Positions 38,360 through 47,595 of a stretch of 64,000 nucleotides of DNA are shown one piece after another. The DNA comes from Rhizobium halophilum (lineage in GTDB: Bacteria > Pseudomonadota > Alphaproteobacteria > Rhizobiales > Rhizobiaceae), in assembly GCF_021648825.1 (NCBI RefSeq), contig NZ_JAKJHS010000001.1, positions 852,788 to 916,787 of the forward strand. The letters are read 5' to 3'. A program made the translations under genes and the position numbers. The notes below the pieces were generated by a model that worked only from the letters and a program-made list of their open reading frames with translations, had not been told where the DNA came from and did not search any database. Numbering within the stretch: the stretch's first letter is position 1; each line of letters begins with the position of its first letter.

Positions 38360-39019
38360 ATGATCCGGCTGGAAAATGCAACTAAGCTCGTCCGCATGAA
38401 GGGCGTGAAAAAAACGATCATCGACGACGTGACGATGACGATCCCCCGCGGCAAGAGCATCGGCTTGCTGGGGCGCAACGGGGCGGGGAAGTCGACCCTG
38501 CTGCAGATCATCGCTGGCACGCTCGACCTCGACAGCGGGCGCGTCATTCGCAAGGGCAAGGTATCGTGGCCGCTCGGCTTTGCCGGCAGCTTCCAAGGGA
38601 GTCTTTCGGGGGAGCAGAACGTCCGTTTCGTTGCCAGGATTTACGGCGTGGATACCGATGAACTTGTTGAGTACGTGGCGGAATTTGCAGAACTCGGCGA
38701 ATTCTTCAGAGCACCCGTTCGGACTTATTCATCAGGCATGAAGGCAAGGCTTGCATTCGGAGTCAGCATGGGCGTCAAATTCGACTACTATCTGGTCGAC
38801 GAGATCACCGCCGTCGGCGATACCAACTTTAAGCGAAAGTCTCAGAAGGCGTTCAAGGAGCGACTTAGGGATGCCGATGTGGTGATGGTATCTCATAGCC
38901 CGTCGACCCTGCGCGACTATTGCGAGACGGGCGTCGTGCTGGAAGACGGAATGCTCACGTATTACGACAAGTTGGACGAAGCTATCGCCGTGCATGAAAA
39001 CAATTTGCGACGGCGTTAG
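38360..39019 (+). CDS. Capsular polysaccharide ABC exporter ATP-binding protein (KpsT-like)
   Basis: This 219-residue ATPase of the polysaccharide exporter class has Walker A GRNGAGKST, signature YSSGMKARLAFG, the family-typical Walker B YYLVDEITAVGD and H-loop VSHSP. The length fits KpsT. ATG 38360 follows a weak GAGAG; the upstream extension to 38288 is not conserved-looking. The partner permease is reduced to a remnant immediately upstream, so this ATPase is an orphan unless it serves a permease elsewhere. Confidence 0.82.
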   Translation: MIRLENATKLVRMKGVKKTIIDDVTMTIPRGKSIGLLGRNGAGKSTLLQIIAGTLDLDSGRVIRKGKVSWPLGFAGSFQGSLSGEQNVRFVARIYGVDTDELVEYVAEFAELGEFFRAPVRTYSSGMKARLAFGVSMGVKFDYYLVDEITAVGDTNFKRKSQKAFKERLRDADVVMVSHSPSTLRDYCETGVVLEDGMLTYYDKLDEAIAVHENNLRRR

Positions 39020-39219
39020 TATGACGGAAATGGCATCAAGAACCATACGGAGAATGGCCGGAGATCCGTATATCGGCGATTGCTACCCGAAGCGCACCAT
39101 CGCCCGACCCGCTCCGACCATAGAGCAGGCCCGTTGTCTCGAGCGCCCTGCCTGCAGATCCATTACGGCTTCGCATTTGAGCGGAACCTGAATCGTCATG
39201 GGTCTGAATTCTGAAGGCT

Positions 39220-39687
39220 TCAGTCTTCGATGGGAAAAGCGAAGCCGGCCTTAACGCGATCCATCACCACCATGGTTTTGAACCCTTTGATGTCATGGTT
39301 CTCGTAGAAGAACCGGCGGGTGAAGGCCTCATAGTCCTCCATGTCCTTAGCGGTGATGACCAGGATGAAGTCTGCATCTCCGGTCACATAGTAGCCGATC
39401 ATCACTTCCTTCGTGGCCCGGATCGCGGCTTTGAACCGGTCGACGATATCCGCCCGTTCGCGTTCAAGGGAGACGAGAACGATCATCGTGATGCCACGCC
39501 CGGCCGCCTTAGGCGAAACAATCGATACGTCTGCCTCGATCACGCCTTCCTCACGCAGCCGCTTCAATCGCCGCTGGCAGGCGGTCGGTGAAAGATTGAC
39601 GATCTGCGCCAGCTCTTCCGATGTCAGTCGGTTGTTCTTCTGAACGGCTTCAAGCAGAGCTCGGTCAGCCCTATCGAGTGAGGTCAT
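39220..39687 (-). CDS. doeX: Lrp/AsnC-family regulator of ectoine degradation
   Basis: This 155-residue regulator has an N-terminal helix-turn-helix (LTSEELAQIVNLSPTACQRR, residues 22-41) and a C-terminal RAM ligand domain (VMIGYYVTGDADFILVITAK). It is divergent from the aldehyde dehydrogenase gene of the ectoine cluster, a position typical of asnC/doeX genes in ectoine-degrading Proteobacteria. Diaminobutyrate or a related intermediate is the likely effector. Confidence 0.75.
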   Translation of the reverse strand: MTSLDRADRALLEAVQKNNRLTSEELAQIVNLSPTACQRRLKRLREEGVIEADVSIVSPKAAGRGITMIVLVSLERERADIVDRFKAAIRATKEVMIGYYVTGDADFILVITAKDMEDYEAFTRRFFYENHDIKGFKTMVVMDRVKAGFAFPIED

Positions 39688-39804
39688 GCAGAATTCCTGC
39701 GATCTGAGTTGAAACAAGCCGAATTACTGCACCACCTCCCTAGGCGACGCAGCCTCTCGACCTTCGTCCGAGACTAGACTGCGTGTAAACCCCCTGGAGG
39801 CCCC

Positions 39805-41283
39805 ATGGAAGGCATCGCTATTGCTGCTCTGAAAAACCTGCGCCGGCCGGATCTGCTCGAAAGCCGCGCCTTCTTGAACGGCGAGTGGGCGGAGCGCCGG
39901 GAAACCCTGCGCGTCATCGATCCGGCGACACAAGAACGTCTCGCCGACGTCGCTGCCTGCTCGCTGCAGGATGCTGACGACGCTGTGGAGACAGCGAAAC
40001 GTGCCTTCCTCGACTGGCGCAACAGGCTGCCGGCTGCACGTGGGGAGATCCTGCGGACATGGGCCAGGCTGATGCAGGAAAACGCGCGGGACCTTGCCGT
40101 CATCATGACCTGCGAACAGGGCAAGCCGCTGGCGGAATCCCTGGGCGAGATTTCTTATGCGGCGAACTTCCTGGACTGGTTCGCCGCCGAGGGCGAGCGC
40201 GCCTACGGGGAGACGATGCCCAGCCATCTGCCCGGCAGCCGCCTTTCGGTGCAGATGCAGCCTCTCGGCGTCACCGTCGCCATCACGCCATGGAATTTTC
40301 CCTCCGCCATGATCACACGCAAGGCCGGCGCTGCTCTCGCGGCCGGCTGCACGATGATCGTCAAACCCGCGCCCGAAACGCCGCTTTCGGCGCTTGCCCT
40401 GGCCAGGCTCGCCAAGGAGGCCGGAGTGCCGGCGGGCGTCTTCCAGGTCCTCACGGGCGAGGCCGCGCCGCTTGCCCGCCGCCTCCTGGAAAACACCGAG
40501 GTGCGGGCATTTTCGTTCACCGGCTCGACGGAGGTCGGGCGCATCCTCCTCACCCAGTCCGCCGCGACGGTAAAGAAGGCCTCGCTCGAACTGGGTGGCC
40601 ATGCCCCCTTCATCCTGTTCGACGATTCCGAACTTTCCAGATCCGTCAGCGACTGCATCAAGGCGAAATTCGCTACGTCCGGCCAGGACTGCCTGGCCGC
40701 CAATCGCATCTACGTCCAGCGCAGCATCTACGATCGCTTTGTCGAGCAGTTCACCAAGGCTACCTATGAACTGAACGTCGGGCACGGCCTTGAACCCGAC
40801 GTCGATATCGGCCCGATGACGCGCCCGTCGGTCGGGGAAAAGTGCCGCCAGCAGATCGCACAGGCTCTTTCAGCCGGCGCGCGTCTCGTCTGCGGCGGGC
40901 AGGACAGCCCACTCGGCGGCAATTTCGTCACGCCCACCGTGCTTGCCGATGTCACCGACGACATGCTGATCGCACGGGAGGAGACGTTCGGGCCGGTGGC
41001 CGCGATCCTTCCCTTCGACGACGAGAAAGAGGTGCTGGCCCGTGCCAATGCGAGCGAAATGGCACTCGCAGCCTATGTCTACACAAACGATCTGGGCCGC
41101 GCCATGCGTCTTACCGACCGGCTCGAATACGGGATGGTTGCCGTCAACACCCCGAAATTCACCGGAGCGCCGATTCCTTTCGGGGGCTGGAAACAATCCG
41201 GCCTTGGCCGTGAGGGATCACGCCACGGCCTGCTGGAATATCTCGAGGCAAAATACGTCTGCTTCGGCAACCTCGCTGCATGA
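39805..41283 (+). CDS. doeC: Aldehyde dehydrogenase, aspartate-semialdehyde oxidising (DoeC-like)
   Basis: This 492-residue NAD(P)-dependent dehydrogenase has catalytic Glu in LELGGHAPF (about residue 264) and catalytic Cys in GQDCLAANR (about residue 298). ITPWNFP marks the oxyanion region. It is most similar in pattern to succinate-semialdehyde dehydrogenases, a class that includes DoeC, which oxidises L-aspartate semialdehyde to aspartate at the end of ectoine breakdown. It lies 12 bp before the aminotransferase gene. Alternative: general GabD. Confidence 0.8.
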   Translation: MEGIAIAALKNLRRPDLLESRAFLNGEWAERRETLRVIDPATQERLADVAACSLQDADDAVETAKRAFLDWRNRLPAARGEILRTWARLMQENARDLAVIMTCEQGKPLAESLGEISYAANFLDWFAAEGERAYGETMPSHLPGSRLSVQMQPLGVTVAITPWNFPSAMITRKAGAALAAGCTMIVKPAPETPLSALALARLAKEAGVPAGVFQVLTGEAAPLARRLLENTEVRAFSFTGSTEVGRILLTQSAATVKKASLELGGHAPFILFDDSELSRSVSDCIKAKFATSGQDCLAANRIYVQRSIYDRFVEQFTKATYELNVGHGLEPDVDIGPMTRPSVGEKCRQQIAQALSAGARLVCGGQDSPLGGNFVTPTVLADVTDDMLIAREETFGPVAAILPFDDEKEVLARANASEMALAAYVYTNDLGRAMRLTDRLEYGMVAVNTPKFTGAPIPFGGWKQSGLGREGSRHGLLEYLEAKYVCFGNLAA

Positions 41284-41295
41284 AAGGAGCCTCCC

Positions 41296-42699
41296 ATGAC
41301 CATGAACCTTAACCAAGTCGCCGAGATGGACCGCAACTCGGTCCTGCATCCCTTCACGCAGCTCAAGGACTTCGCCTCCGGCAAGATGGGCGACCCGACC
41401 ATCGTCGAGACCGGCAAGGGCATCCGCATCCAGGATGCACATGGCAAGGAACTGATCGACGGTTTTGCCGGGCTCTACTGCGTCAATGTCGGATATGGCC
41501 GGACGGAAGTCGCCGAGGCCATTTCCCGCCAGGCCTACCGCCTCGCCTACTACCACTCCTATGCCGCCCACACGACGGATGAACTGGCGATCCTCTCCAA
41601 TCGCCTGGTGAAGATGGCACCGGGCAAGATGAGCAAGGTGTTCTATGGGATGTCCGGCTCGGACGCCAACGAGACCCAGGCCAAGCTCGTCTGGTACTAC
41701 AGTAACCTGCGCGGCAAGCCGAACAAGAAGAAGATCATCTCCCGCGAGCGCGGCTATCACGGCTGCAGCGTCGTTTCCGGTTCGATGACCGGCATGAGCT
41801 TCTATCACGACCACATGGACCTGCCGCGTGCAGGCATTCTCCATACCGGAGCCCCGCATCACTACTGGGGCGCGGAAGCAGACGAAACGGAGCAGGAATT
41901 CTCCAAGCGCCGCGCAGATGAGCTCGAGGCTCTGATCCTGCGCGAGGATCCGGACACGATCGGTGCCTTCATCGCCGAACCCGTTCTCGGGACCGGGGGC
42001 ATCACGCCGCCGCCGCAGGGCTATTGGGAGGAAGTGCAAAAGGTCCTCAGAAAGTACGACATCCTGCTCATCGCCGACGAGGTCATTACCGGCTTCGGGC
42101 GCACCGGCTCGATGTTCGGATCGCAGCATTACGGCATCGAACCCGACCTGATCACCGTCGCGAAGGGACTGACGTCCGCATATTTCCCGCTCTCGGGCGC
42201 AATCGTCGGCGAGAAGGTGTTCAAGGTCTTGGAAGACGGCGCTGACCGCGTCGGCGCATTCTCCCATGGCTATACCTATTCGGGCCACCCGATCGGCGCC
42301 GCCGCAGCAAACGCCGTCCTCGACATTGTCGAGAAGGAGGACCTTCCGGGCAATGCCCGCACGGTGGGCAGCTATTTCCAGGAACAGCTGAAGACGAAGT
42401 TCGCACAGCTTCCGATCGTCGGCGAAGTACGCGGCGTGGGACTGATGGGCGCGATCGAGTTCGTCGCGGACCGGGAGAAGAAGACACGATTCAAGCCGAA
42501 CCTGACGGTCGGAGCACGCGTGTCGAAGGCGGCGCGCGAGCGCGGCCTCATCGCCCGCGCCATGCCGCATGGCGATATCCTTGGCTTTGCACCGCCGCTG
42601 GTGACGACGACGGCCGAGGTCGACGAGATCGTCTCCATTGCCGAGGCCGCGGTTCGTGCCGTCATGGACGATCTCGTGCGCGCGGGCGAAGCGGTTTGA
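41296..42699 (+). CDS. doeD: Class III aminotransferase, diaminobutyrate aminotransferase (DoeD-like)
   Basis: This 467-residue PLP enzyme has the motif LIADEVITGFGRTGSMFG and the Schiff-base lysine in VAKGLTSAYFPLSG (about residue 288). In ectoine degraders this enzyme moves the amino group of 2,4-diaminobutyrate to give aspartate semialdehyde, which the preceding dehydrogenase oxidises. GGAGCC precedes ATG 41296. Substrate inferred from neighbours. Confidence 0.8.
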   Translation: MTMNLNQVAEMDRNSVLHPFTQLKDFASGKMGDPTIVETGKGIRIQDAHGKELIDGFAGLYCVNVGYGRTEVAEAISRQAYRLAYYHSYAAHTTDELAILSNRLVKMAPGKMSKVFYGMSGSDANETQAKLVWYYSNLRGKPNKKKIISRERGYHGCSVVSGSMTGMSFYHDHMDLPRAGILHTGAPHHYWGAEADETEQEFSKRRADELEALILREDPDTIGAFIAEPVLGTGGITPPPQGYWEEVQKVLRKYDILLIADEVITGFGRTGSMFGSQHYGIEPDLITVAKGLTSAYFPLSGAIVGEKVFKVLEDGADRVGAFSHGYTYSGHPIGAAAANAVLDIVEKEDLPGNARTVGSYFQEQLKTKFAQLPIVGEVRGVGLMGAIEFVADREKKTRFKPNLTVGARVSKAARERGLIARAMPHGDILGFAPPLVTTTAEVDEIVSIAEAAVRAVMDDLVRAGEAV

Positions 42700-42832
42700 C
42701 TTCTCCGGGCCGCGGGCCTTTCACCTCGGCTGCCGTTTGCCCCGGCGTGCAAACACCAGCACATCGCCTCTTCAAAAGGCAAAGGCGCTGCGGGACTGCA
42801 TAGTGCTTCATCTTTTGCACTGAAGCATGCAT

Positions 42833-42849
42833 ATTGTCATGAAATCATG
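42833..42849. promoter_or_regulatory. Candidate EnuR site upstream of enuR (ATTGTCATGA-AATCATG)
   Basis: The decamer ATTGTCATGA is the reverse complement of TCATGACAAT found at 44343-44352 in front of eutB, and is followed by AATCATG, also repeated there. It lies about 25 bp before the enuR start, so autoregulation is plausible. Confidence 0.5.
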
Positions 42850-42872
42850 TTCTCGAATAACGAGTCAATTTC

Positions 42873-44321
42873 ATGCGTCGCCAAGCCAATCCGCTCGCCA
42901 CCGGTCCCGTTCTCGCGACGAGACCCGTGGCGTGGCGGCCGCACCTCACCAAGCAGAAGGGTGTGACGAAGCACGCGGCGCTGACCGAGCGCATCATCGC
43001 CGATATCGATGCCGGCGTGCTGAAGCCGATGGATCGCATGCCGACGCATCGCGACCTGGCGCGCGATCTCGGTCTTTCCGTCCAGACCGTCAGCCTCTCC
43101 TACAAGGAAGCGGAACGGCTGGGTTTTCTTAGCGGCGAGATTGGCCGCGGCACCTTCGTCAAGGCGCGCGTGACCGACCGCGCCGGGCGCATGATGCTCG
43201 ATCACAGCCCCAACGAGGTGCTCGACCTTTCCATCATTCGCGGAGTCTATCTCGAGGAACATGAGGCGGCCTGCCGCGAGATCTTCCACGAGCTTGCCGA
43301 AAGCGACACTGCAAGCTTCATGCGCCCCTGTCGGCCGATTGCAGGCCTTGACCGGCATCGCGAGACGGCGCGCCTCTGGCTGCGCAGACTGGGCGTCACG
43401 GCCGGCGCCGATCGCATCATCGTCACCAACGGCGCAGCCCACGGTGTCTTTCTCGCGCTCAGCTGCGTCGTGCGCTCAGGCGACGTCGTGCTGTGCGAAA
43501 ACCTGACAGATCACGGCATCATCGGTCTCTCCAACGTCCTTGGCTTTAGCTTGAGGGGCCTACCCACGGACAACGACGGAATCCTGCCTGACGCGCTGGA
43601 GGCGGCTTGTGCTGCCGGCGGCGTGCGCGCGATGGTCCTGATCCCGACTCTTAACAACCCAACGGGACACGTCATGGGGGCGGTACGGCGGAAGGAGATC
43701 GCCGCCATTGCCGCTCGCTACGGAATCTTCGTTGTCGAGGATGAAGTCTGCCGCCCGATGATCGACGAGGATCTCCCGTCGGTCGCGGAGATGCTGCCGG
43801 AGCTCGGCTTCTTCGTCACCAGCTTTACGAAGACGGTGCTGACGGGACTGCGCGTCGGCTATCTGGTGGTCCCCCCGTCCTATTCAATCCGCGCTGCGTC
43901 GATCCTGCGCGTGTCGAGCTGGAGCGGCACCTATCTGAGCGGTGAGATCGCGACCCGATGGATCGAGAACGGTACGGCCCAGAGGCTGCTCGACGTCCAG
44001 CGCCGGGAAGCTCGCGCGCGCCAGTCCGTCGCGGCTACAGTCCTGGGCCACCATGTCGCCTCCAGTCACCCGCTCTCGCTTTGCGCCTGGCTTAAGGTTC
44101 CGGCTCACTGGACCGAAGACGGGCTGGTGCGCGCACTCGCCAACCAGAATGTCGCCGTCTCGCCGTCGGAACCCTTCATCGCCGGCCCCGGCCACGGCGG
44201 CGGCATCCGCATCTGCCTTGGCGGACGGATGAGCCATGCGACCCTCAGCAATGCACTGACGACCGTGCGCAACGCCTTCGAGCAACTGCCGCCCGTCTAC
44301 GACATAGGCTCCATCGGCTGA
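42873..44321 (+). CDS. enuR: MocR/GntR-type regulator of ectoine utilisation
   Basis: This 482-residue protein has an N-terminal GntR winged helix at about residues 35-95 (MPTHRDLARDLGLSVQTVSL, wing GEIGRGTFVK) and an aminotransferase-fold domain. The PLP lysine is in TSFTKTVLTGLRVGYL (about residue 319). EnuR is known to sense ectoine breakdown products (N-acetyl-diaminobutyrate and diaminobutyrate) through its PLP and to repress the eut/ehu genes. It is placed between doeCD and eutB, as usual. Flanking motif repeats support autoregulation. Confidence 0.85.
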   Translation: MRRQANPLATGPVLATRPVAWRPHLTKQKGVTKHAALTERIIADIDAGVLKPMDRMPTHRDLARDLGLSVQTVSLSYKEAERLGFLSGEIGRGTFVKARVTDRAGRMMLDHSPNEVLDLSIIRGVYLEEHEAACREIFHELAESDTASFMRPCRPIAGLDRHRETARLWLRRLGVTAGADRIIVTNGAAHGVFLALSCVVRSGDVVLCENLTDHGIIGLSNVLGFSLRGLPTDNDGILPDALEAACAAGGVRAMVLIPTLNNPTGHVMGAVRRKEIAAIAARYGIFVVEDEVCRPMIDEDLPSVAEMLPELGFFVTSFTKTVLTGLRVGYLVVPPSYSIRAASILRVSSWSGTYLSGEIATRWIENGTAQRLLDVQRREARARQSVAATVLGHHVASSHPLSLCAWLKVPAHWTEDGLVRALANQNVAVSPSEPFIAGPGHGGGIRICLGGRMSHATLSNALTTVRNAFEQLPPVYDIGSIG

Positions 44322-44342
44322 CGCTCGCGATGAATCATTGAA

Positions 44343-44368
44343 TCATGACAATATAATAATTGACATGA
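44343..44368. promoter_or_regulatory. Candidate EnuR operator upstream of eutB (inverted repeat)
   Basis: TCATGACAAT (44343-44352) and ATTGACATGA (44359-44368) face each other with one mismatch, about 20 bp before the eutB start. A further CATGACAAT overlaps the start codon at 44386-44394, and TGAATCAT is directly repeated just upstream. The same decamer occurs before enuR. Confidence 0.6.
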
Positions 44369-44386
44369 TTTTTCTTCGCTCGCAAC

Positions 44387-45406
44387 ATGACAATCATGAA
44401 GAGCGCGAGCCCGTCCAGAGTGATCGAGAATACTGTTCTGCCGGTTTCGCTGGCGGACGTTGAACGGGCTGCCAGACGCATTGCGGGCGGGGTCGTGCGC
44501 ACGCCTCTCGTTCCCTCTCCCAGCCTGTCCGAACGTGCGGGTCAACCGGTCTATCTCAAGCTCGAGACACGGCAGCCGACTGGCGCGTTCAAGCTGCGCG
44601 GCGCCATGAACGCCATTCTGTCGCTCGAGGACGCGGCAAAGAGGCGCGGTCTCGTCACTGCCTCAACCGGCAATCACGGTCGCGCCGTCGCCTACGCCGC
44701 ACGCGAGCTCGGCGTACCGGCCACCATCTGCATGTCGTCGCTGGTTCCGGCGAACAAGGTCGAGGCTATCCGTTCGCTCGGTGCCGACATCCGCATCGTC
44801 GGCGTCTCCCAGGACGATGCACAGGATGAGGTCGAGCGTCTGGTGCAGACGTTTAGCCTCACTCCGATCCCGCCCTTTGACGACGTCGATGTGGTGGCCG
44901 GCCAGGGTACGATGGGCCTGGAACTCATTGAGGACCTGCCGGACCTCGCGACCGTGCTCGTTCCGCTTTCCGGCGGGGGGCTGGCGGGTGGCATTGCGGT
45001 GGCGGTGAAGGCCTTGAAGCCGCAGGCACGCATTATTGGCATTTCCATGGAACGCGGTGCGGCCATGCATACGGCCATCGCGGCCGGCAAGCCCGTCGCG
45101 GTCCGCGAGGAGGAGACGCTGGCGGACTCGCTCGGCGGCGGCATCGGACTGGCAAACCGAGTCACCTTCGCGCTCTGCCGCGACCTTCTCGATGACGTCG
45201 TCCTGCTGACCGAGGACGAGATCGCTGCTGGTATCCGGCATGCGGCCCGCGAAGAAGACGAGGTCGTGGAGGGGGCGGGAGCAGTCGGCATTGCTGCAAT
45301 CCTCCCGGACAAGGTCCAACTCGTTGGCCCTACTGCCGTCATCGTTTCCGGCGGCAACATCGATCCTGAGATACACCGAAACCTCATTGGGAGGAGCACC
45401 CGATGA
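44387..45406 (+). CDS. eutB: Hydroxyectoine utilisation dehydratase EutB
   Basis: This 339-residue fold-type II PLP enzyme of the threonine/serine dehydratase family has the PLP lysine in PTGAFKLRGAMNA (about residue 68) and the phosphate-binding glycine loop LSGGGLAGGIA. It is proposed to act with EutC in converting hydroxyectoine-derived intermediates to the ectoine pathway. The start may be 44387 or the in-frame ATG at 44396; a motif copy overlaps the first. The stop overlaps eutC (ATGA). Confidence 0.87.
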   Translation: MTIMKSASPSRVIENTVLPVSLADVERAARRIAGGVVRTPLVPSPSLSERAGQPVYLKLETRQPTGAFKLRGAMNAILSLEDAAKRRGLVTASTGNHGRAVAYAARELGVPATICMSSLVPANKVEAIRSLGADIRIVGVSQDDAQDEVERLVQTFSLTPIPPFDDVDVVAGQGTMGLELIEDLPDLATVLVPLSGGGLAGGIAVAVKALKPQARIIGISMERGAAMHTAIAAGKPVAVREEETLADSLGGGIGLANRVTFALCRDLLDDVVLLTEDEIAAGIRHAAREEDEVVEGAGAVGIAAILPDKVQLVGPTAVIVSGGNIDPEIHRNLIGRSTR

Positions 45407-46416
45407 GCCGTATCCGCATCCTGACGGAAGGGGATCTCCGCGCCATCATGAAGCTCGACGCTTCTGCCGTCGATTGCGTCGAGCAGGCTTTTGCGGCACT
45501 TGCCACCAAACCTGTCTCGATGCCCCCGATCCTGCGCCTCGACATCCCCGAATTTCGCGGCGAGGTGGACGTCAAAACCGCCTATGTTCCAGGCTTTGAC
45601 AGCTTCGCCATCAAGGTCAGCCCCGGGTTCTTCGACAATCCCAAGCTCGGCCTGCCCAGCCTCAATGGGCTGATGATCCTGCTGAGCGCCAGAACCGGGC
45701 TGGTCGAGGCCCTGCTGCTCGACAATGGCTATCTCACCGACGTGCGCACGGCGGCCGCGGGTGCTGTCGCGGCCCGCCATCTGTCGCGCGAAGAGGCCTC
45801 CGTCGCCGCAATCTTCGGCGCGGGGATGCAGGCGCGGTTGCAGCTTCAAGCTCTGGCGCTGGTGCGGCCGATCCGGTCGGCCCGAATCTGGGCCCGTGAT
45901 CCTGGAAAAGCGCAAAGGCTTGCCGATGCATTCGTGCGCGAGCACGGGATCGAGGTCACTGCCGTGGCCGATCCACGCGAGGCGACAAGCGGTGCCGACA
46001 TCATCGTCACCACCACCCCGGCGGAGAAGCCGATCCTGATGGCGGAGTGGCTGGAGCCGGGCCAGCACCTGACGGCGATGGGCTCGGACGCCGAGCACAA
46101 GAACGAGATCGATCCGGCTGTTTTTGCTCGGGCAACCTATGTCGCAGACCGGATCACGCAGACGCGCATCCTCGGCGAACTACATCATGCCATCGAGGCT
46201 GGGACCGCACCCCTGGACCACCCGTTTGCGGAACTTGGAGCCGTCATCGCCGGCAAGGCCATGGGGCGGACCGGACCCAAGGATATCACCTTCGCCGATC
46301 TTACCGGGACCGGCGTGCAGGATACCGCAATTGCCAATCTCGCGCTCGCCCGCGCAGCAGATGCAAGATGCGGCCAGACAATCGAGAATAATGTGAACAA
46401 GGGAGATGCGGCGTGA
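45403..46416 (+). CDS. eutC: Ectoine utilisation protein EutC (ornithine cyclodeaminase family)
   Basis: This 337-residue NAD-binding protein of the ornithine cyclodeaminase/mu-crystallin family has the dinucleotide-binding motif VAAIFGAGMQARLQLQAL (about residues 129-146) and the region KVSPGFFDNPKLGLPSLNG. It overlaps eutB and eutD by 4 nt each. Known role: with EutB, the hydroxyectoine branch; the exact reaction is still inferred in the literature. Confidence 0.86.
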   Translation: MSRIRILTEGDLRAIMKLDASAVDCVEQAFAALATKPVSMPPILRLDIPEFRGEVDVKTAYVPGFDSFAIKVSPGFFDNPKLGLPSLNGLMILLSARTGLVEALLLDNGYLTDVRTAAAGAVAARHLSREEASVAAIFGAGMQARLQLQALALVRPIRSARIWARDPGKAQRLADAFVREHGIEVTAVADPREATSGADIIVTTTPAEKPILMAEWLEPGQHLTAMGSDAEHKNEIDPAVFARATYVADRITQTRILGELHHAIEAGTAPLDHPFAELGAVIAGKAMGRTGPKDITFADLTGTGVQDTAIANLALARAADARCGQTIENNVNKGDAA

Positions 46417-47591
46417 GCGTGACGCTGAACTTTACGCGCGACGAATATGCCGAGCGCTTGTCCAAGACCCGTCGCGCCATGGAAAAGGCCGGGATCGATC
46501 TGCTGATCGTCACCGATCCCTCCAACATGCACTGGTTGACCGGATATGACGGCTGGTCCTTCTATGTGCATCAATGCGTGCTGGTGCCGCCGAACGGCGA
46601 GCCGATCTGGTATGGCCGTAAGCAGGATGCCAATGGCGCGAAGCGCACCGCCTATATCGAGCGCGACAACATCATCGGATATCCCGACCATTACGTGCAG
46701 TCGACCGAGCGTCACCCGATGGATCTGCTTTCGCAGATCATCGACGAGCGCAACTGGTCCGGTCTGACGGTCGGCGTCGAGATGGACAACTACTACTTCT
46801 CAGCGGCCGCCTTCGCTTCCCTCCAGACGCATCTGCCGAATGCCCGCTTCAAGGATGCGGCTGGCCTCGTCAACTGGCAGCGCGCCGTGAAGAGCCCGAC
46901 CGAACTCGACTATATGCGCAAGGCCGGCAAGATCGTCGAACTGATGCACAAGCGGATCGTCGACGTCGTCGAGCCGGGCATGCGCAAGTGCGACCTTGTC
47001 GCCGAGATCTACGATGCGGGCATACGCGGCACCGCCGAGTTCGGGGGGGATTACCCGGCGATCGTCCCCCTTCTGCCGTCGGGGGCGGATGCGTCGGCGC
47101 CCCACCTGACCTGGGACGACAAGCCGATGCGCCTGGGCGAAGGCACGTTCTTCGAGATTGCCGGCGCCTACAAGCGCTACCACTGCCCGCTCTCGCGCAC
47201 CGTCTTTCTAGGCAAGCCGACGCAGGCTTTCCTCGATGCGGAACAGGCGACGCTGGAAGGGATGGAGGCAGGCCTTGCCGCTGCAAAGCCCGGCAATGCC
47301 TGCGAGGACATCGCCAATGCCTTCTTCGCGGTGTTGAAGAAATACGGGATCATCAAGGACAACCGGACCGGCTACCCGATCGGACTTTCCTACCCGCCGG
47401 ACTGGGGCGAGCGCACGATGAGTCTGCGCCCCGGCGACCGGACGGAGTTGAAGCCCGGCATGACGTTCCATTTCATGACAGGACTGTGGCTCGAAGATAT
47501 GGGGCTGGAAATCACCGAGAGCATTGCGATCACCGAAACCGGCGTCGAATGTCTCTCCAATGTGCCGCGCCAGTTGTTCGTAAAGGCATGA
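46413..47591 (+). CDS. eutD: Ectoine hydrolase (M24 peptidase-like), EutD/DoeA
   Basis: This 392-residue enzyme has the creatinase-type two-domain layout: an N-terminal domain with NMHWLTGYDGWSFYVHQ and a C-terminal pita-bread fold from about residue 165. It opens the ectoine ring to N-acetyl-2,4-diaminobutyrate. GTG 46413 overlaps the eutC stop and has AAGGGAG upstream. It is next to the deacetylase gene that takes the product. Confidence 0.88.
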   Translation: MSVTLNFTRDEYAERLSKTRRAMEKAGIDLLIVTDPSNMHWLTGYDGWSFYVHQCVLVPPNGEPIWYGRKQDANGAKRTAYIERDNIIGYPDHYVQSTERHPMDLLSQIIDERNWSGLTVGVEMDNYYFSAAAFASLQTHLPNARFKDAAGLVNWQRAVKSPTELDYMRKAGKIVELMHKRIVDVVEPGMRKCDLVAEIYDAGIRGTAEFGGDYPAIVPLLPSGADASAPHLTWDDKPMRLGEGTFFEIAGAYKRYHCPLSRTVFLGKPTQAFLDAEQATLEGMEAGLAAAKPGNACEDIANAFFAVLKKYGIIKDNRTGYPIGLSYPPDWGERTMSLRPGDRTELKPGMTFHFMTGLWLEDMGLEITESIAITETGVECLSNVPRQLFVKA

Positions 47592-47595
47592 CGTG

